From contig NZ_CP082944.1 in the NCBI RefSeq assembly GCF_019933155.2, forward strand, positions 1,676,001-1,740,000: DNA of 64,000 nt, given 5' to 3'. Under the pieces are notes generated by a model that ran no database searches, was not told the DNA's origin, and worked only from the letters and a program-made list of their open reading frames with translations. The translations under genes were made by a program, and so were the position numbers. The stretch comes from Metabacillus dongyingensis. Its GTDB lineage: Bacteria; Bacillota; Bacilli; Bacillales; Bacillaceae. The stretch's first letter is position 1. Every line of letters starts with the position of its first letter. Positions 1 through 8,615 of the stretch are shown here, piece after piece.

Positions 1-126
1 CGAACACGTTAAAAATAAACACGGCACCCATAATCTCTTTCACAAGAAATATGTGAAGGCCATATGCGTTCCCTTAAGCTTCTGAGACGTTGTTTTAAAA
101 GCATTTATCCAGGCATTGCTTTTATC

Positions 127-264
127 TTAATACTCTATTGCATCGAAATCTTTAGGCTGAGGGACCGGCTGCCCGTTTTCGCTGTTAGAAATATCATTAA
201 TTGTTTGCAGCTCCGATTGGCTTTCTTTATGATCCTTTTCATTTTGCTTTTCTTGCTTTTTCAT
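127..264 (-). CDS. small hydrophilic hypothetical protein, 45 aa
   Basis: Not recognised. The frame starts at an ATG preceded by a good ribosome site (AAGGGG, 8 nt spacing) and ends at TAA, giving 45 residues. The product is very polar: the first half is rich in Lys, Glu and Gln and the end is acidic and proline-containing (GQPVPQPKDFDAIEY). There is no membrane segment and no cysteine, so it is probably a small soluble cytoplasmic peptide. The opposite-strand frame over the same bases is hydrophobic and has no ribosome site, so this strand is preferred. Function unknown. Confidence 0.5.
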   Translation of the reverse strand: MKKQEKQNEKDHKESQSELQTINDISNSENGQPVPQPKDFDAIEY

Positions 265-493
265 GGTAATTACCCCTTCCAATTGTTCTAAAAATTAATA
301 TGCACCACTTAAGGTTTCATCATGCATCAATGAAAAATGCTCACTTGAAAGTCGATTGAATCATTTTTTTATCTGACAGATCGTGCATTTTCTATTTGAA
401 AATCCAGGCAGATTTGCTGGGAAAAGTGAATAAACAGCAATCTAAAGTTAATTCTATATACATAAAGAAAGAATGTTAAAAGGAGATTACATC

Positions 494-721
494 GTGAATC
501 CATATGAAATAAATAACATGATTATTGATGACGAGTTTGATGGCGAAGAATCGGTGACAGCTGATTTTACTCACAATAATAAAGAATATAGTGTTACTTT
601 CAAAAAAGCAGACCTTGAAATAATTAATTCCTGGGTTTTCGAGGATGGTACATCTATTCCTGCAAATTTATCAGACAATATGATTGAATCATTAAAAGAA
701 GATGTTAAAAAGAGGATCTAG
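494..721 (+). CDS. hypothetical protein, 75 aa, acidic
   Basis: Not recognised. The start is the GTG that follows AAAGGAG by 8 nt. An in-frame ATG seven codons earlier lies upstream of the ribosome site and is not credible. The product begins MNPYEINNMIIDDEFDGEE and is acidic, with alternating hydrophobic residues in the middle that suggest a small beta-rich fold (ADFTHNNKEYSVTFKKADLE). A lysine-rich helix closes it. No signal peptide or membrane segment. It stands alone and runs directly into its own terminator, whose stem begins inside the last codons. Function unknown. Confidence 0.7.
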   Translation: MNPYEINNMIIDDEFDGEESVTADFTHNNKEYSVTFKKADLEIINSWVFEDGTSIPANLSDNMIESLKEDVKKRI

Positions 722-744
722 CCGCGTGTACTAGATCTTTTTTT
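715..744 (+). terminator. intrinsic terminator
   Basis: GATCTAG and CTAGATC form a 7-bp stem around a 9-nt loop, followed by eight T. The 5' arm overlaps the stop codon of the 75-aa gene. Confidence 0.75.
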
Positions 745-786
745 ATGGGTCCCGAAAGATCTATATTTGATTTTTTCTAATACTTA

Positions 787-891
787 TTAAAAGTGGCGAT
801 TAGTCTTTAAGTCCATTTGGATATGATCAATTGTCATTCTTTGAGAATAATGCATGGCGATAGCCTGAATTGATTTTTGCTGATTAAACAT
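787..891 (-). CDS. possible small basic peptide, 34 aa
   Basis: Uncertain. The frame begins MFNQQKSIQAIAMHYSQRM and ends LKTNRHF; the amino-acid make-up (short amphipathic helix, basic end) looks like a real polypeptide rather than noise. The sequence before the ATG (GGGAAAG, 5 nt spacing) is only a fair ribosome site. It overlaps the first codons of a rival plus-strand frame. It could be the tail of a decayed gene. Confidence 0.25.
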   Translation of the reverse strand: MFNQQKSIQAIAMHYSQRMTIDHIQMDLKTNRHF

Positions 892-1071
892 GATTCTTTC
901 CCATATACAGCCATGAGGTCAGGCTTCATTCTGGAGAGCAATGGTTCGTTCACGACTCATTCATCTTATTATATTGGGTGGAATGAATCATTTGAACATT
1001 GTGAACAGGAATTTTCAAATAGAATCTTGAAGGTAAGAGAAAGAAAATTTATCATGCGAGGTGACAGCTAA
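877..1071 (+). CDS. possible upstream frame coupled to the lipase gene, 64 aa
   Basis: Uncertain. The only support is that its TAA overlaps the ATG of the patatin-like gene (TAATG), a common arrangement for translational coupling. There is no ribosome site before its ATG and no recognisable domain; two internal Cys and His residues do not form a known motif. The 745-1070 stretch otherwise holds nothing I can name. Confidence 0.2.
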   Translation: MLIKHDSFPYTAMRSGFILESNGSFTTHSSYYIGWNESFEHCEQEFSNRILKVRERKFIMRGDS

Positions 1072-1991
1072 TGAAGGCAGATGCCGTATTTGAAGGCGGT
1101 GGGGTGAGGGGAATTGCTTTCACAGGAGCTATCCAGGCGATGGAGGAAGAACAGGTAGAGTGGGAAAGGCTTGCCGGGACCTCGGCAGGAGCCGTTATCG
1201 CTTCACTTCTGGCCTGCGGCTATAAGAGCTATGAAATTCGTGATTTGCTGAAAGAAATGGATGTCTCAAAATTTAGAGGAAAATCATTCCTGAACTATAT
1301 TCCGATAGTCGGAAGCCTGTTTGAGCTTATGATTCATTTAGGATTTTACAAGAATGATTACTTGGAAAAATGGGTGGAATCGCTTCTTGCCGCAAAAGGC
1401 ATCAGGACGTTTGCTGATTTGCCTGAAAATAAATTGAAGATTATTGCTTCTGATGTATCAAATGGTGAAATTCTTATATTGCCAGATGATTTAACAAAGT
1501 ACAGCATGACCCGAAGCGACTTGAAAATTTCAACAGCTGTCATGATGAGTGCATCCCTTCCATTTTTTTTTCGGCCAGTCATATGGAAATCAAAATCGAG
1601 ATATAAATCTTATATTTTAGATGGCGGGCTGCTCAGCAACTTTCCCATTTGGATTTTTGATTCAAAAGATGAACCCCGTTTTCCGACGTTTGGCTTTCGG
1701 TTTGTAAAGGATGAGATTAAGATGGGTGCGGTGATTCCGACACCTGTTCATCTTTTTAAAAATATCTTTAAAACAATGCTTCAGGCCCATGATCTCAGAC
1801 ATTTGACAGAAGAAACAAAGGGAAGGACGATTCAAATTCCAACTGGAGGCATTACTGCAACAGATTTTGAGCTGACAGATGAAGAAATTGATTTTCTTTA
1901 TGAATCCGGATATTTATCAGCAAAGGCGTTTTTAGAAGATTGGAATTTTGAGAAATATAAAGAATTACGAAAGAAAAAGAATAAAGTTTAG
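1071..1991 (+). CDS. patatin-like phospholipase (YqhO type)
   Basis: Acyl hydrolase of the patatin family, expected to cleave fatty acyl esters of phospholipids with a Ser-Asp dyad. Visible motifs are the oxyanion loop GGGVRG (residues 9-14), the nucleophile elbow GTSAG with Ser38, and the catalytic aspartate in DGG (Asp184). At 306 residues it is a full-length single-domain member, and it resembles B. subtilis YqhO in layout. No signal peptide, so it is cytoplasmic or peripheral to the membrane. GAGGTGA lies 6 nt before the ATG and decides the start. No terminator is evident behind it. The natural substrate cannot be told from sequence. Confidence 0.85.
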   Translation: MKADAVFEGGGVRGIAFTGAIQAMEEEQVEWERLAGTSAGAVIASLLACGYKSYEIRDLLKEMDVSKFRGKSFLNYIPIVGSLFELMIHLGFYKNDYLEKWVESLLAAKGIRTFADLPENKLKIIASDVSNGEILILPDDLTKYSMTRSDLKISTAVMMSASLPFFFRPVIWKSKSRYKSYILDGGLLSNFPIWIFDSKDEPRFPTFGFRFVKDEIKMGAVIPTPVHLFKNIFKTMLQAHDLRHLTEETKGRTIQIPTGGITATDFELTDEEIDFLYESGYLSAKAFLEDWNFEKYKELRKKKNKV

Positions 1992-2117
1992 ACCAAAGGA
2001 AATAAAAAAAGCCAACAAATCATTTTGATATTTAAGATTTTTTTTGGATTGTAAAAATGCTTCTAAAGGGTGAGTGTCTATAAATTATCATCTAGTGGAT
2101 GGTACATTCTTTCTATA

Positions 2118-2140
2118 AATATTTCGATTTACGAAATATT
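2118..2140. repeat. 9-bp perfect inverted repeat, possible operator
   Basis: AATATTTCG and CGAAATATT are separated by 5 nt, about 140 bp before the carboxypeptidase gene. No T-run follows, so it is not an intrinsic terminator; a protein-binding site is possible. Confidence 0.4.
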
Positions 2141-2279
2141 CGTTGCATCTTTTGTCCTGCTTAACGTAAATCGAATGTAAGAATCGAATATCATGAGTAT
2201 AACAAACTATTCTTAATTTTTTGAAAATAATCAGTCTTTCCTCTATCATTAGATTCATAAGAAAAAGAGGAGGCAGTCC

Positions 2280-3908
2280 ATGAAAAAGGTTCTTAAGAAA
2301 AGCTCAATTCCAGTATTATTGACAGCCAGTTTTTTATTAGCCCCTGCAGTCAGTGCAGAAACTCCTTATTACGGAAAGGATTACAGCCAGCCTGAACAGG
2401 TACGGCATCTTTTTCCTGAGGTAGAGGCAACGGATGGAACACCTGCATTTGTGAAAGATGAAGAAGCATTTACAACTCAGGAGGAAATGCTTGCTTACAT
2501 AGAAGAGCTGAAAGGGAAGAGTCCATACGTTTCGGTGAAAAACATCGGCACCTCACAAAATGGCCTTGAAATACCGGCCCTCTATTTTACTAAAGATCAA
2601 AAAATCAATCCCAGTTATTTATCACAAAAACCAACTGTGTGGATTCAAAGTCAGATTCACGGCAATGAGCCGGCAAGCGGAGAATCGATTTTAGCGATTG
2701 CAAACCGATTGACAGGTGATCTTGGAGACGAGGTATTAGATAAAATTAACGTCATTGTCGTTCCGCGGGTGAATCCGGATGGCTCGTACAATTTTAAACG
2801 TCAGCTGCAAAACGGACTTGATGGAAACCGGGACCATGTAAAGCTTGATTCTCCAGAGGTACAGGCTATTCATCATGAATTTAACAAATTTACGCCTGAA
2901 GTTGTGATTGATGCGCATGAATACTCCCCGTATACGAGTTCATTTGATCAATTCGGCGAGGACGGGCTGCTAAAGTATCATGACATCCTCCTATTATCGG
3001 GAAGAAACTTAAACATTCCTGAAAAAATCCGCGCAATGTCCGACAATCTGTATGTAGACCCGACTTTAAATACTTTAGAAGACATGGGCTTTACAGGTGA
3101 CCGCTATTATACAACTGGTGTAACAAACGGAGAAATCGACATTCTTGAAGGGGGAACTGAACCCCGCATTGGACGGAACTCGTTTGGCTTGCAGACATCG
3201 TTTTCATTTTTAGTAGAGAGCCGCGGAATTGCCATTGGGAGAGAAGATTTCGGCCGCCGTGTTGCCGCTCAAATCGCAACCCACGAGCATATTTTAAGGC
3301 AGACCGCAGAGAATGCGAAAAAGGTAAAAACGACAGTTGCCTTAGAACGGGCAAAGCTTGTTAGAAAAGGACTGCTTCCTAATGATAAAGATCCAATCAT
3401 CATAAACAGCGAAGCTGCTGAGCTTGAAAATCAAACACTTGAAATGATTGATATCGCTTCAGGTACTGTAAAAGATATTCCAGTGAACTATTTCAGCGCA
3501 ACAGAAGCAGAACCGACGTTAACGAGAGAACGCCCGACAGCCTATGTGCTGAAGCCTGAACAGGCAGAAATTGCTGCCAAGCTTCAGAATCAGGGATTGA
3601 AAGGGTTCCAGCTGCCAAAGCAAATGAAGCTGTCAGTTGAAGCTTACGATGTAACGAGCAAAGAGAACACGGAGAAGTATGAAGGCAAACAGCTTGTAGA
3701 AGTACAGACAGAGCTTGAAAAGAAAGATGTCGTGTTCCCAAAAGGCACATATGTATTCTTATCTGCACAGCCAGAAAACAACTTGCTGTCACTCTCTTTA
3801 GAGCCGGAATCGATTGACAGCTATGTCACATTTGGATACATTCCTTCTGAAGTTGGAAAAGAGCTGCCGGTCTACAGGTTTATGCTTAACGGGAAGAAGC
3901 TGAAGTAA
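2280..3908 (+). CDS. secreted zinc carboxypeptidase, peptidase family M14
   Basis: Zinc metallopeptidase that removes C-terminal residues or acts on wall-type peptides outside the cell. A cleavable signal peptide occupies residues 1-26 (lysine-rich start, long hydrophobic core, VSA-E). The zinc ligands are His127 and Glu130 in HGNE and His213 in DAHE; substrate-binding VNPDG and DGNRDH lie between, and the catalytic Glu313 is in SFLVESRG. The M14 domain fills roughly residues 70-340; the remaining 200 residues form an unassigned C-terminal region. GAGGAGGC precedes the ATG. It is a single-gene unit with a shared terminator behind it. Peptide substrates are unknown. Confidence 0.88.
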   Translation: MKKVLKKSSIPVLLTASFLLAPAVSAETPYYGKDYSQPEQVRHLFPEVEATDGTPAFVKDEEAFTTQEEMLAYIEELKGKSPYVSVKNIGTSQNGLEIPALYFTKDQKINPSYLSQKPTVWIQSQIHGNEPASGESILAIANRLTGDLGDEVLDKINVIVVPRVNPDGSYNFKRQLQNGLDGNRDHVKLDSPEVQAIHHEFNKFTPEVVIDAHEYSPYTSSFDQFGEDGLLKYHDILLLSGRNLNIPEKIRAMSDNLYVDPTLNTLEDMGFTGDRYYTTGVTNGEIDILEGGTEPRIGRNSFGLQTSFSFLVESRGIAIGREDFGRRVAAQIATHEHILRQTAENAKKVKTTVALERAKLVRKGLLPNDKDPIIINSEAAELENQTLEMIDIASGTVKDIPVNYFSATEAEPTLTRERPTAYVLKPEQAEIAAKLQNQGLKGFQLPKQMKLSVEAYDVTSKENTEKYEGKQLVEVQTELEKKDVVFPKGTYVFLSAQPENNLLSLSLEPESIDSYVTFGYIPSEVGKELPVYRFMLNGKKLK

Positions 3909-3920
3909 GGGGAAAAAACA

Positions 3921-3957
3921 AAAAAAGCAGCGGGATAAACATTCCCGGCTGCTTTTT
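3921..3957. terminator. bidirectional intrinsic terminator
   Basis: A-rich flank, a stem built from GCAGC-GGGA and TCCC-GGCTGC, then T5. It lies between two convergent genes and can serve both. Confidence 0.8.
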
Positions 3958-3958
3958 C

Positions 3959-5137
3959 TTATAGTACGATACTAACAATGATCGCAGATAAAATACTTAC
4001 AAGTGTAGCACCGTAAAGCAGTTTCAATCCAAAGCGGGCAACAACGTTCCCTTGTTTTTCATGAAGTCCTTTAACAGCACCTGCAATGATTCCGATAGAA
4101 GAGAAGTTCGCAAAAGATACTAGGAACACAGAGATTATTCCAAGTGTGCGTTCGCTGAAGTTCTCAGAGATTTTTGCCAAATCCATCATCGCAACGAATT
4201 CGTTTGTCACTAATTTAGTAGCCATAATTCCGCCGGCAGCAACTGCTTCACTCATAGGAACACCCATAATGAACGCAATTGGTGCAAAAATGTAGCCCAA
4301 GATTCCCTGGAATGTAATGCCGAAAATCATATCAAAAATATTGTTTACAGCAGCAATTAAGGCAACGAAGCCGATAAGCATTGCTCCTACGATAATAGCT
4401 ACTTTAAATCCGTCCATGATATATTCGCCAAGCATTTCGAAGAAAGATTGCTTTTCTTCTTGAATTACCAAGATATCTTCTTCATCTGTAACAGTATAAG
4501 GATTGATAATCGATGCGATAATGAATCCGCCGAACAGGTTGATGACGATTGCCGTTACAACATATCTTGGCTCGATCATAGTCATGTAAGCACCAACGAT
4601 AGACATGGATACGGTTGACATAGCGGATGCACAAAGCGTGTAAAGTCGCTGTGATGTTAATTGGCCCAGCTGTTTTTTTACGGTGATGAATACTTCAGAT
4701 TGTCCAACAATGGCAGATGCTACAGCGTTATAAGATTCTAATTTACCCATTCCATTGATCTTGCTTAGAACAAGACCGATTCCTTTCATAATAAAAGGAA
4801 GAATTTTAAGGTATTGGAAGATGCCAATAAGTGCTGAAATAAAGACGATTGGAAGTAAAACATTCAAGAAGAACGGAGCTTGTCCATCATTGGCAATTCC
4901 GCCGAAAACAAAGGAGATCCCTTCGTTTGCATATCCTAATAATTTTCCGAAACCATTCGCAATAGCTGTGATCATGACAAGACCAAATTTAGTATTCAGC
5001 AGCAGGAACGTTAAAAGAATTTGAATCACAATCATAAGAGCTACAGGTTTGAATTTAATTTTTTTGCGGTCGCTGCTTGCAACCCATGCTAATCCAAGAA
5101 CGATTGCAAGACCGAGCAGTGCTATTAGGTATTTCAT
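3959..5137 (-). CDS. nupC: concentrative nucleoside transporter, NupC family
   Basis: Cation-coupled importer of nucleosides in the plasma membrane. The 392-residue product has the usual length for NupC proteins and carries the family signature region [20 protein letters not shown] and the later conserved [19 protein letters not shown] stretch that lines the substrate site. AGAGGTG before MKYLIALLG fixes the start; an in-frame ATG 24 codons earlier has no ribosome site. A perfect CcpA box lies in the leader, which fits use of nucleosides as a carbon source, as for the B. subtilis nupC operon. No nucleoside phosphorylase or deoxyribose aldolase gene adjoins it here. Pyrimidine versus purine preference is not resolved. 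Confidence 0.9.
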   Translation of the reverse strand: MKYLIALLGLAIVLGLAWVASSDRKKIKFKPVALMIVIQILLTFLLLNTKFGLVMITAIANGFGKLLGYANEGISFVFGGIANDGQAPFFLNVLLPIVFISALIGIFQYLKILPFIMKGIGLVLSKINGMGKLESYNAVASAIVGQSEVFITVKKQLGQLTSQRLYTLCASAMSTVSMSIVGAYMTMIEPRYVVTAIVINLFGGFIIASIINPYTVTDEEDILVIQEEKQSFFEMLGEYIMDGFKVAIIVGAMLIGFVALIAAVNNIFDMIFGITFQGILGYIFAPIAFIMGVPMSEAVAAGGIMATKLVTNEFVAMMDLAKISENFSERTLGIISVFLVSFANFSSIGIIAGAVKGLHEKQGNVVARFGLKLLYGATLVSILSAIIVSIVL

Positions 5138-5184
5138 TTTCTTCACCTCTGAGATATATTTAAAAGCATTTTGAAAAGGAAATC

Positions 5185-5199
5185 TGTATACGCTTTCAT
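5185..5199 (-). promoter_or_regulatory. cre site (CcpA) upstream of nupC
   Basis: On the minus strand ATGAAAGCGTATACA matches WTGNAANCGNWNNCW at every defined position. It sits about 48 bp before the nupC start, where bound CcpA would block transcription. Confidence 0.75.
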
Positions 5200-5308
5200 C
5201 TAATTCCATAAAAGATAGTCAGCGTCATCTGATGTCTGACCTCTGACGTATTCAACTATAATAGATTTATAGGAACAAATCAACCCTATATTTAAAAAGA
5301 ATTTTGTT

Positions 5309-5926
5309 TTATTTATAAGATAGTTTGCTACTCATTTTAAATAATAAACCTTCAAATTTAGGGTAAAAATACTGAACAACAAACCCTAATGTAAGCGTGA
5401 CGATAAATGTCCCGATTCCTATAGCCCCTTGAAAAATAAAAGCAAGAAGCAGTGCAAATGCTTCACTGATGATTCTTGAGTTTCTTAAGTTCAAGCCAAA
5501 ACGTGTATGAATGGCTACCATTAATGTATCCATCGGGCTTGCAGGAAATTTAGCCTGCAGATAAATGGCTACTCCGACGCCCATTGAAAGAATGCCGGCG
5601 ATAAGAGCTGAAGCCTGGAAAAACAGAACAGTTGGTGAATAATGCTTTAAAACAACCAATAGCCAGAAATCAATCAGTGCTCCAATTAAAAGAATACTTG
5701 CTGCTGCTAAAAGTTCAGGCTTTTTCTTCAGCAAAAATGCATTAATAAAAATTAAAGCGATTCCATTAATGAAAATACAAGTTCCGACTGTCAGGCCAAA
5801 CATGTTTGATTCACCTACAGCCAGTGCATCCCAAGAGGAAGCGCCTAAACCTGATTTTATAATTAATGCTACACCCAGTGTTAAAATCAATAATCCTGTA
5901 ATAAAAAATAAAGCTCTTTCTTTCAC
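5309..5926 (-). CDS. YczE/YitT-like integral membrane protein
   Basis: Five to six hydrophobic segments fill this 205-residue protein. It matches the YczE type by its glycine-rich first helix, the GLGASSWDAL loop after it and the later FPASPMDTLMVAIHTRFG loop, which mirrors the first and suggests an internal duplication. In B. subtilis YczE is needed for lipopeptide production, but members of the family occur without that pathway, and no peptide synthetase lies nearby. The start is GTG, with GAGGGG 8 nt upstream. Transport or signalling role unknown. Confidence 0.75.
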   Translation of the reverse strand: MKERALFFITGLLILTLGVALIIKSGLGASSWDALAVGESNMFGLTVGTCIFINGIALIFINAFLLKKKPELLAAASILLIGALIDFWLLVVLKHYSPTVLFFQASALIAGILSMGVGVAIYLQAKFPASPMDTLMVAIHTRFGLNLRNSRIISEAFALLLAFIFQGAIGIGTFIVTLTLGFVVQYFYPKFEGLLFKMSSKLSYK

Positions 5927-6055
5927 TTAAAAATCCCCTCTCAAGCTGACATCTATTGTAATTATTTGGATGTTAGTCATCAGACCTCTTTGAACCGTTT
6001 TCATCATACTCAATTCTGCCTGCAAAAGCAATATGAAATTTATTGTAAAGAGAAC

Positions 6056-6089
6056 AAAAAAAAGACGAGAGATTCTAAAATCTCTCGTC
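6056..6089 (-). terminator. intrinsic terminator of the amino-acid ABC operon
   Basis: GACGAGAGATT and AATCTCTCGTC make a perfect 11-bp stem with a 4-nt loop; read on the minus strand it is followed by eight T. It lies about 120 bp beyond the ATPase stop codon. Confidence 0.85.
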
Positions 6090-6144
6090 CAGTCTGGTTA
6101 TTTAGATATTGATACAAGTCAAAAATGTTGTGGATAATATAAAA

Positions 6145-6197
6145 TTAGCTGCGGCTATGTCCGGCGCCGAGATCCCCGGCAACCAAGGCGCGTTTTA
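6145..6197. repeat. short copy of a dispersed GC-rich repeat
   Basis: TAGCTGCGG...GCGCCGAGATCCCCGG...AAGGCGCG resembles the front of the longer element found upstream of the ABC-F gene (TAGCTGCACCGCC...AGCTCCCCGG). It lies in the transcribed tail between the ATPase gene and its terminator. Confidence 0.4.
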
Positions 6198-6207
6198 ACT
6201 TTTGTGA

Positions 6208-6951
6208 TTAATTCAGCTGTGTCGTTTTAAGAAATTCTTTCGTACGCTCTTCTTGGGGATTCGTAAAAAAGTCATCTGGGTGACCTCTCTCAACAATGCG
6301 TCCTTCGTTCATATAAACAATCCAATCGGCCACCTCACGTGCAAATTGCATTTCATGGGTCACGACAACCATCGTCATTCCCTCTACAGCAAGTTCCTTC
6401 ATGGTAGCTAAAACTTCACCCACAAGCTCCGGATCAAGAGCTGAAGTTGGTTCATCAAAAAGCATAATTTCAGGCTTCATCGCAAGGGCGCGGGCAATGG
6501 CCACACGCTGCTTCTGACCGCCGGAGAGCTTGTTGGGATACACATCGGCTTTGTCAGAAAGACCTACTTTTTCAAGCAGGACACGAGCTTCAGAGGCTGC
6601 CTGATCTTTCTTCATTTTTTTCACCATTAAAGGTGCTTCCATAATATTTTCAATGACTGTTTTGTGCGGAAATAATTGAAAATGCTGAAACACCATTCCG
6701 ACTTTTTGGCGAACCTCATTGATGTCATGTGTCGCTTGAGTAATTTCCTCGCCATTAATGATGATTTTCCCATTGTCTTTTTTCTCAAGAAAGTTCAGAC
6801 ATCTGAGCAGGGTGCTTTTTCCAGATCCGCTGGAGCCGATCAGACAAACAACATCGCTCTCATTTACTTTCAAATCAATATCTTTTAATACGTGCAGATC
6901 ACCGAATGATTTATTCAGCTTTTCAACCTTAATCATTTCTTTCGTTTCCAA
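6208..6951 (-). CDS. polar amino-acid ABC transporter, ATP-binding protein
   Basis: ATPase that powers uptake of a polar amino acid. Walker [10 protein letters not shown] (39-47), signature LSGGQKQRV (142-150), Walker [13 protein letters not shown] (162-173) and the switch histidine in VVVTHEM are all intact. The 247-residue length and the sequence are typical of GlnQ/ArtM-type subunits. AAGGAGG overlaps the stop of the permease gene and lies 9 nt before a TTG, chosen as start; an ATG five codons on is possible. It is the last gene of a three-gene operon (binding protein, permease, ATPase). Arginine, glutamine, lysine and cystine importers share this architecture, so the substrate is open. 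Confidence 0.9.
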   Translation of the reverse strand: METKEMIKVEKLNKSFGDLHVLKDIDLKVNESDVVCLIGSSGSGKSTLLRCLNFLEKKDNGKIIINGEEITQATHDINEVRQKVGMVFQHFQLFPHKTVIENIMEAPLMVKKMKKDQAASEARVLLEKVGLSDKADVYPNKLSGGQKQRVAIARALAMKPEIMLFDEPTSALDPELVGEVLATMKELAVEGMTMVVVTHEMQFAREVADWIVYMNEGRIVERGHPDDFFTNPQEERTKEFLKTTQLN

Positions 6952-6965
6952 AAATCATTACCTCC

Positions 6966-7643
6966 TTAGCGGTCGCTGATTGACATTTTCTTTTCCAGAC
7001 CATTAACAATAAGGGTTAAAATGGCCACTAAAATTAAGTAATAAACGGCAACAATTAATAAGAATGTCATTTCATCAAAGTTATTTGAACCGAGTGTGGT
7101 CGCCACATTAAAGAGCTCGTTTATAGAAATAAAGGCTGCAAGTGATGAATCCTTCAGCCCGATAATCATCTGGTTTCCAAGCGGCGGAAGAGCGCGTCTG
7201 AAAGCCTGGGGCATAATGATCCGTCTCAATGTAAGGCCTCTTGTCATACCAAGAGAGCGGCCTGCTTCCATCTGTCCTTTATCAATGGACTGAATGGTTC
7301 CGCGAAATATTTCGGCAATATAGGCTCCATTATGAAAGGCAAGTGCCAGTGATGCAGCCCAGAAATCAGGAATTAGAAAAAGTCCGCTAAAGCCGAAGTA
7401 CAAGATGAAAATTTGGACAATCAAAGGCGTCCCGCGAACTAAATAAATGTAAGCATCCGAGATAATGCCAAGGACTTTTAATTTCGAAATTTTTAAAAGG
7501 GCAAAAAAGAGGCCAATAACAATACCGATTAATATTGAAACAACCGTTAACTGCAGGGTAATAAGCATCGCATCAAAAAAGACGCCCTTGTTCGCAACTA
7601 ACGAATCGAAAAAATGTGAAAAACTAGGCAAAATGAACAACAT
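6966..7643 (-). CDS. polar amino-acid ABC transporter, permease
   Basis: Membrane channel subunit of the importer, 225 residues, with about five membrane segments. The coupling-loop signature EAGRSLGMTRGLTLRRIIMP, where the ATPase docks, is complete, and YLVRGTPLIVQIFILYFG is the other conserved stretch of this family. It lies between the binding-protein and ATPase genes with short gaps. The ATG directly abuts AAAGG, too close for ideal initiation; a TTG four codons on has better spacing, so the exact start is uncertain. Confidence 0.9.
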   Translation of the reverse strand: MLFILPSFSHFFDSLVANKGVFFDAMLITLQLTVVSILIGIVIGLFFALLKISKLKVLGIISDAYIYLVRGTPLIVQIFILYFGFSGLFLIPDFWAASLALAFHNGAYIAEIFRGTIQSIDKGQMEAGRSLGMTRGLTLRRIIMPQAFRRALPPLGNQMIIGLKDSSLAAFISINELFNVATTLGSNNFDEMTFLLIVAVYYLILVAILTLIVNGLEKKMSISDR

Positions 7644-7664
7644 CCTTTCTGTGCAATTGGTGGG

Positions 7665-8444
7665 TTATTCAGGTTTCGTCGTAATGTCTTCTCCGAAGTA
7701 GTCAATGCTGATTTTCTTCAGGGTACCGTCCTGTCTGAGTTTTTCCAGCGCTTCATTCACTCTTTTTAAGAGAAGGGGATTATCCTGTGGAATGACAACG
7801 GCCTGCTCGCTTCGTTCAATAAGCTGCTGTCCGGCTATGTCAAATCCGCCTTTAGCTGCACTTTTTCCTGTTACAAAATCAGTTATGACCGCGTCATGCC
7901 GGCCTGTACTCAGCGCTTTAAGGGCAGTAATATCGCTATCGTACATCTTTATGTTCTTCGTGTATTTTTCTGCGGTTGCAGCATATGTAGAACCTTTGGC
8001 TACGGCAACTTCTTTTCCTTCTAAATCTTCTACTGTTTTAATATCACTGTCAGGACGTGTGAAAATCTGAGGACCCGAGTAGTAGTAGGGAGTGGAAAAA
8101 GAAACATGCTTTGCACGCTGATCGTTGATGGTATGGCTTGCAACTGCTGCATCTGCTCGGCCGGTTTTCACACCTTCAACGATTCCTTTAAATTTGATCC
8201 GCTTTTGAACAGGTTCAAGGCCAAGCTCCTTTGCGATGGCTTCGCCGACAGCAACATCAAACCCGGTCATCGTCATATCATCCTTAACATAGCTGAATGG
8301 CTTGAACTCACCTGAAGCCGCGAATACAAATTCATCTTTGTCAATCAGTTCTGCGCCATCTGATAATTTCTCTTTTTCTGCGCAGGCGCTAAGCATGCAG
8401 ACAAGAAAAAGGGCAGAGAATAAGAGTAATGCTTTTTTTCTCAT
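7665..8444 (-). CDS. polar amino-acid ABC transporter, substrate-binding lipoprotein
   Basis: Captures the amino acid outside the membrane and hands it to the permease. A lipoprotein signal peptide ends in LSAC (lipidated Cys21). The bacterial solute-binding type 3 fold follows: GEFKPFSYVKDD near the N-terminus, GFDVAVGEAIAKELG, the DAAVASHTIN strand and GKEVAVAKGSTY of the second lobe. The 260-residue length is usual. The ATG before RKKALLLFS is chosen because it gives the signal peptide; AAAGGAG lies 13 nt upstream, a long spacing. First gene of the operon. The resemblance is to ArtP-like proteins; the ligand is not certain. Confidence 0.88.
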   Translation of the reverse strand: MRKKALLLFSALFLVCMLSACAEKEKLSDGAELIDKDEFVFAASGEFKPFSYVKDDMTMTGFDVAVGEAIAKELGLEPVQKRIKFKGIVEGVKTGRADAAVASHTINDQRAKHVSFSTPYYYSGPQIFTRPDSDIKTVEDLEGKEVAVAKGSTYAATAEKYTKNIKMYDSDITALKALSTGRHDAVITDFVTGKSAAKGGFDIAGQQLIERSEQAVVIPQDNPLLLKRVNEALEKLRQDGTLKKISIDYFGEDITTKPE

Positions 8445-8615
8445 TGAAGGATCATGGCTCCTTTCTTTTTTTGAAATAGCTCGATTATGGTAAACAGGAA
8501 AAAATGCACTAGTTGTATATACCCTAAGTTTCAGGAGAGAAAACCTATCATTTTGTAAAATTAGAAATGATGGGCGAGTGGGAGAGGGGATTGATTCATG
8601 AAAAGCAGTATGAAG

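Noticed and set aside
1..31. Minus-strand coding start running off the left edge
   Set aside because: Only ten codons are visible, with a poor ribosome site; too little to call.
64..291. Plus-strand hydrophobic frame of 75 codons
   Set aside because: No ribosome site, and the minus strand carries a better supported small gene over the same bases.
5140..5310. Purine riboswitch before nupC
   Set aside because: The conserved junction sequences are absent; a cre box accounts for regulation.
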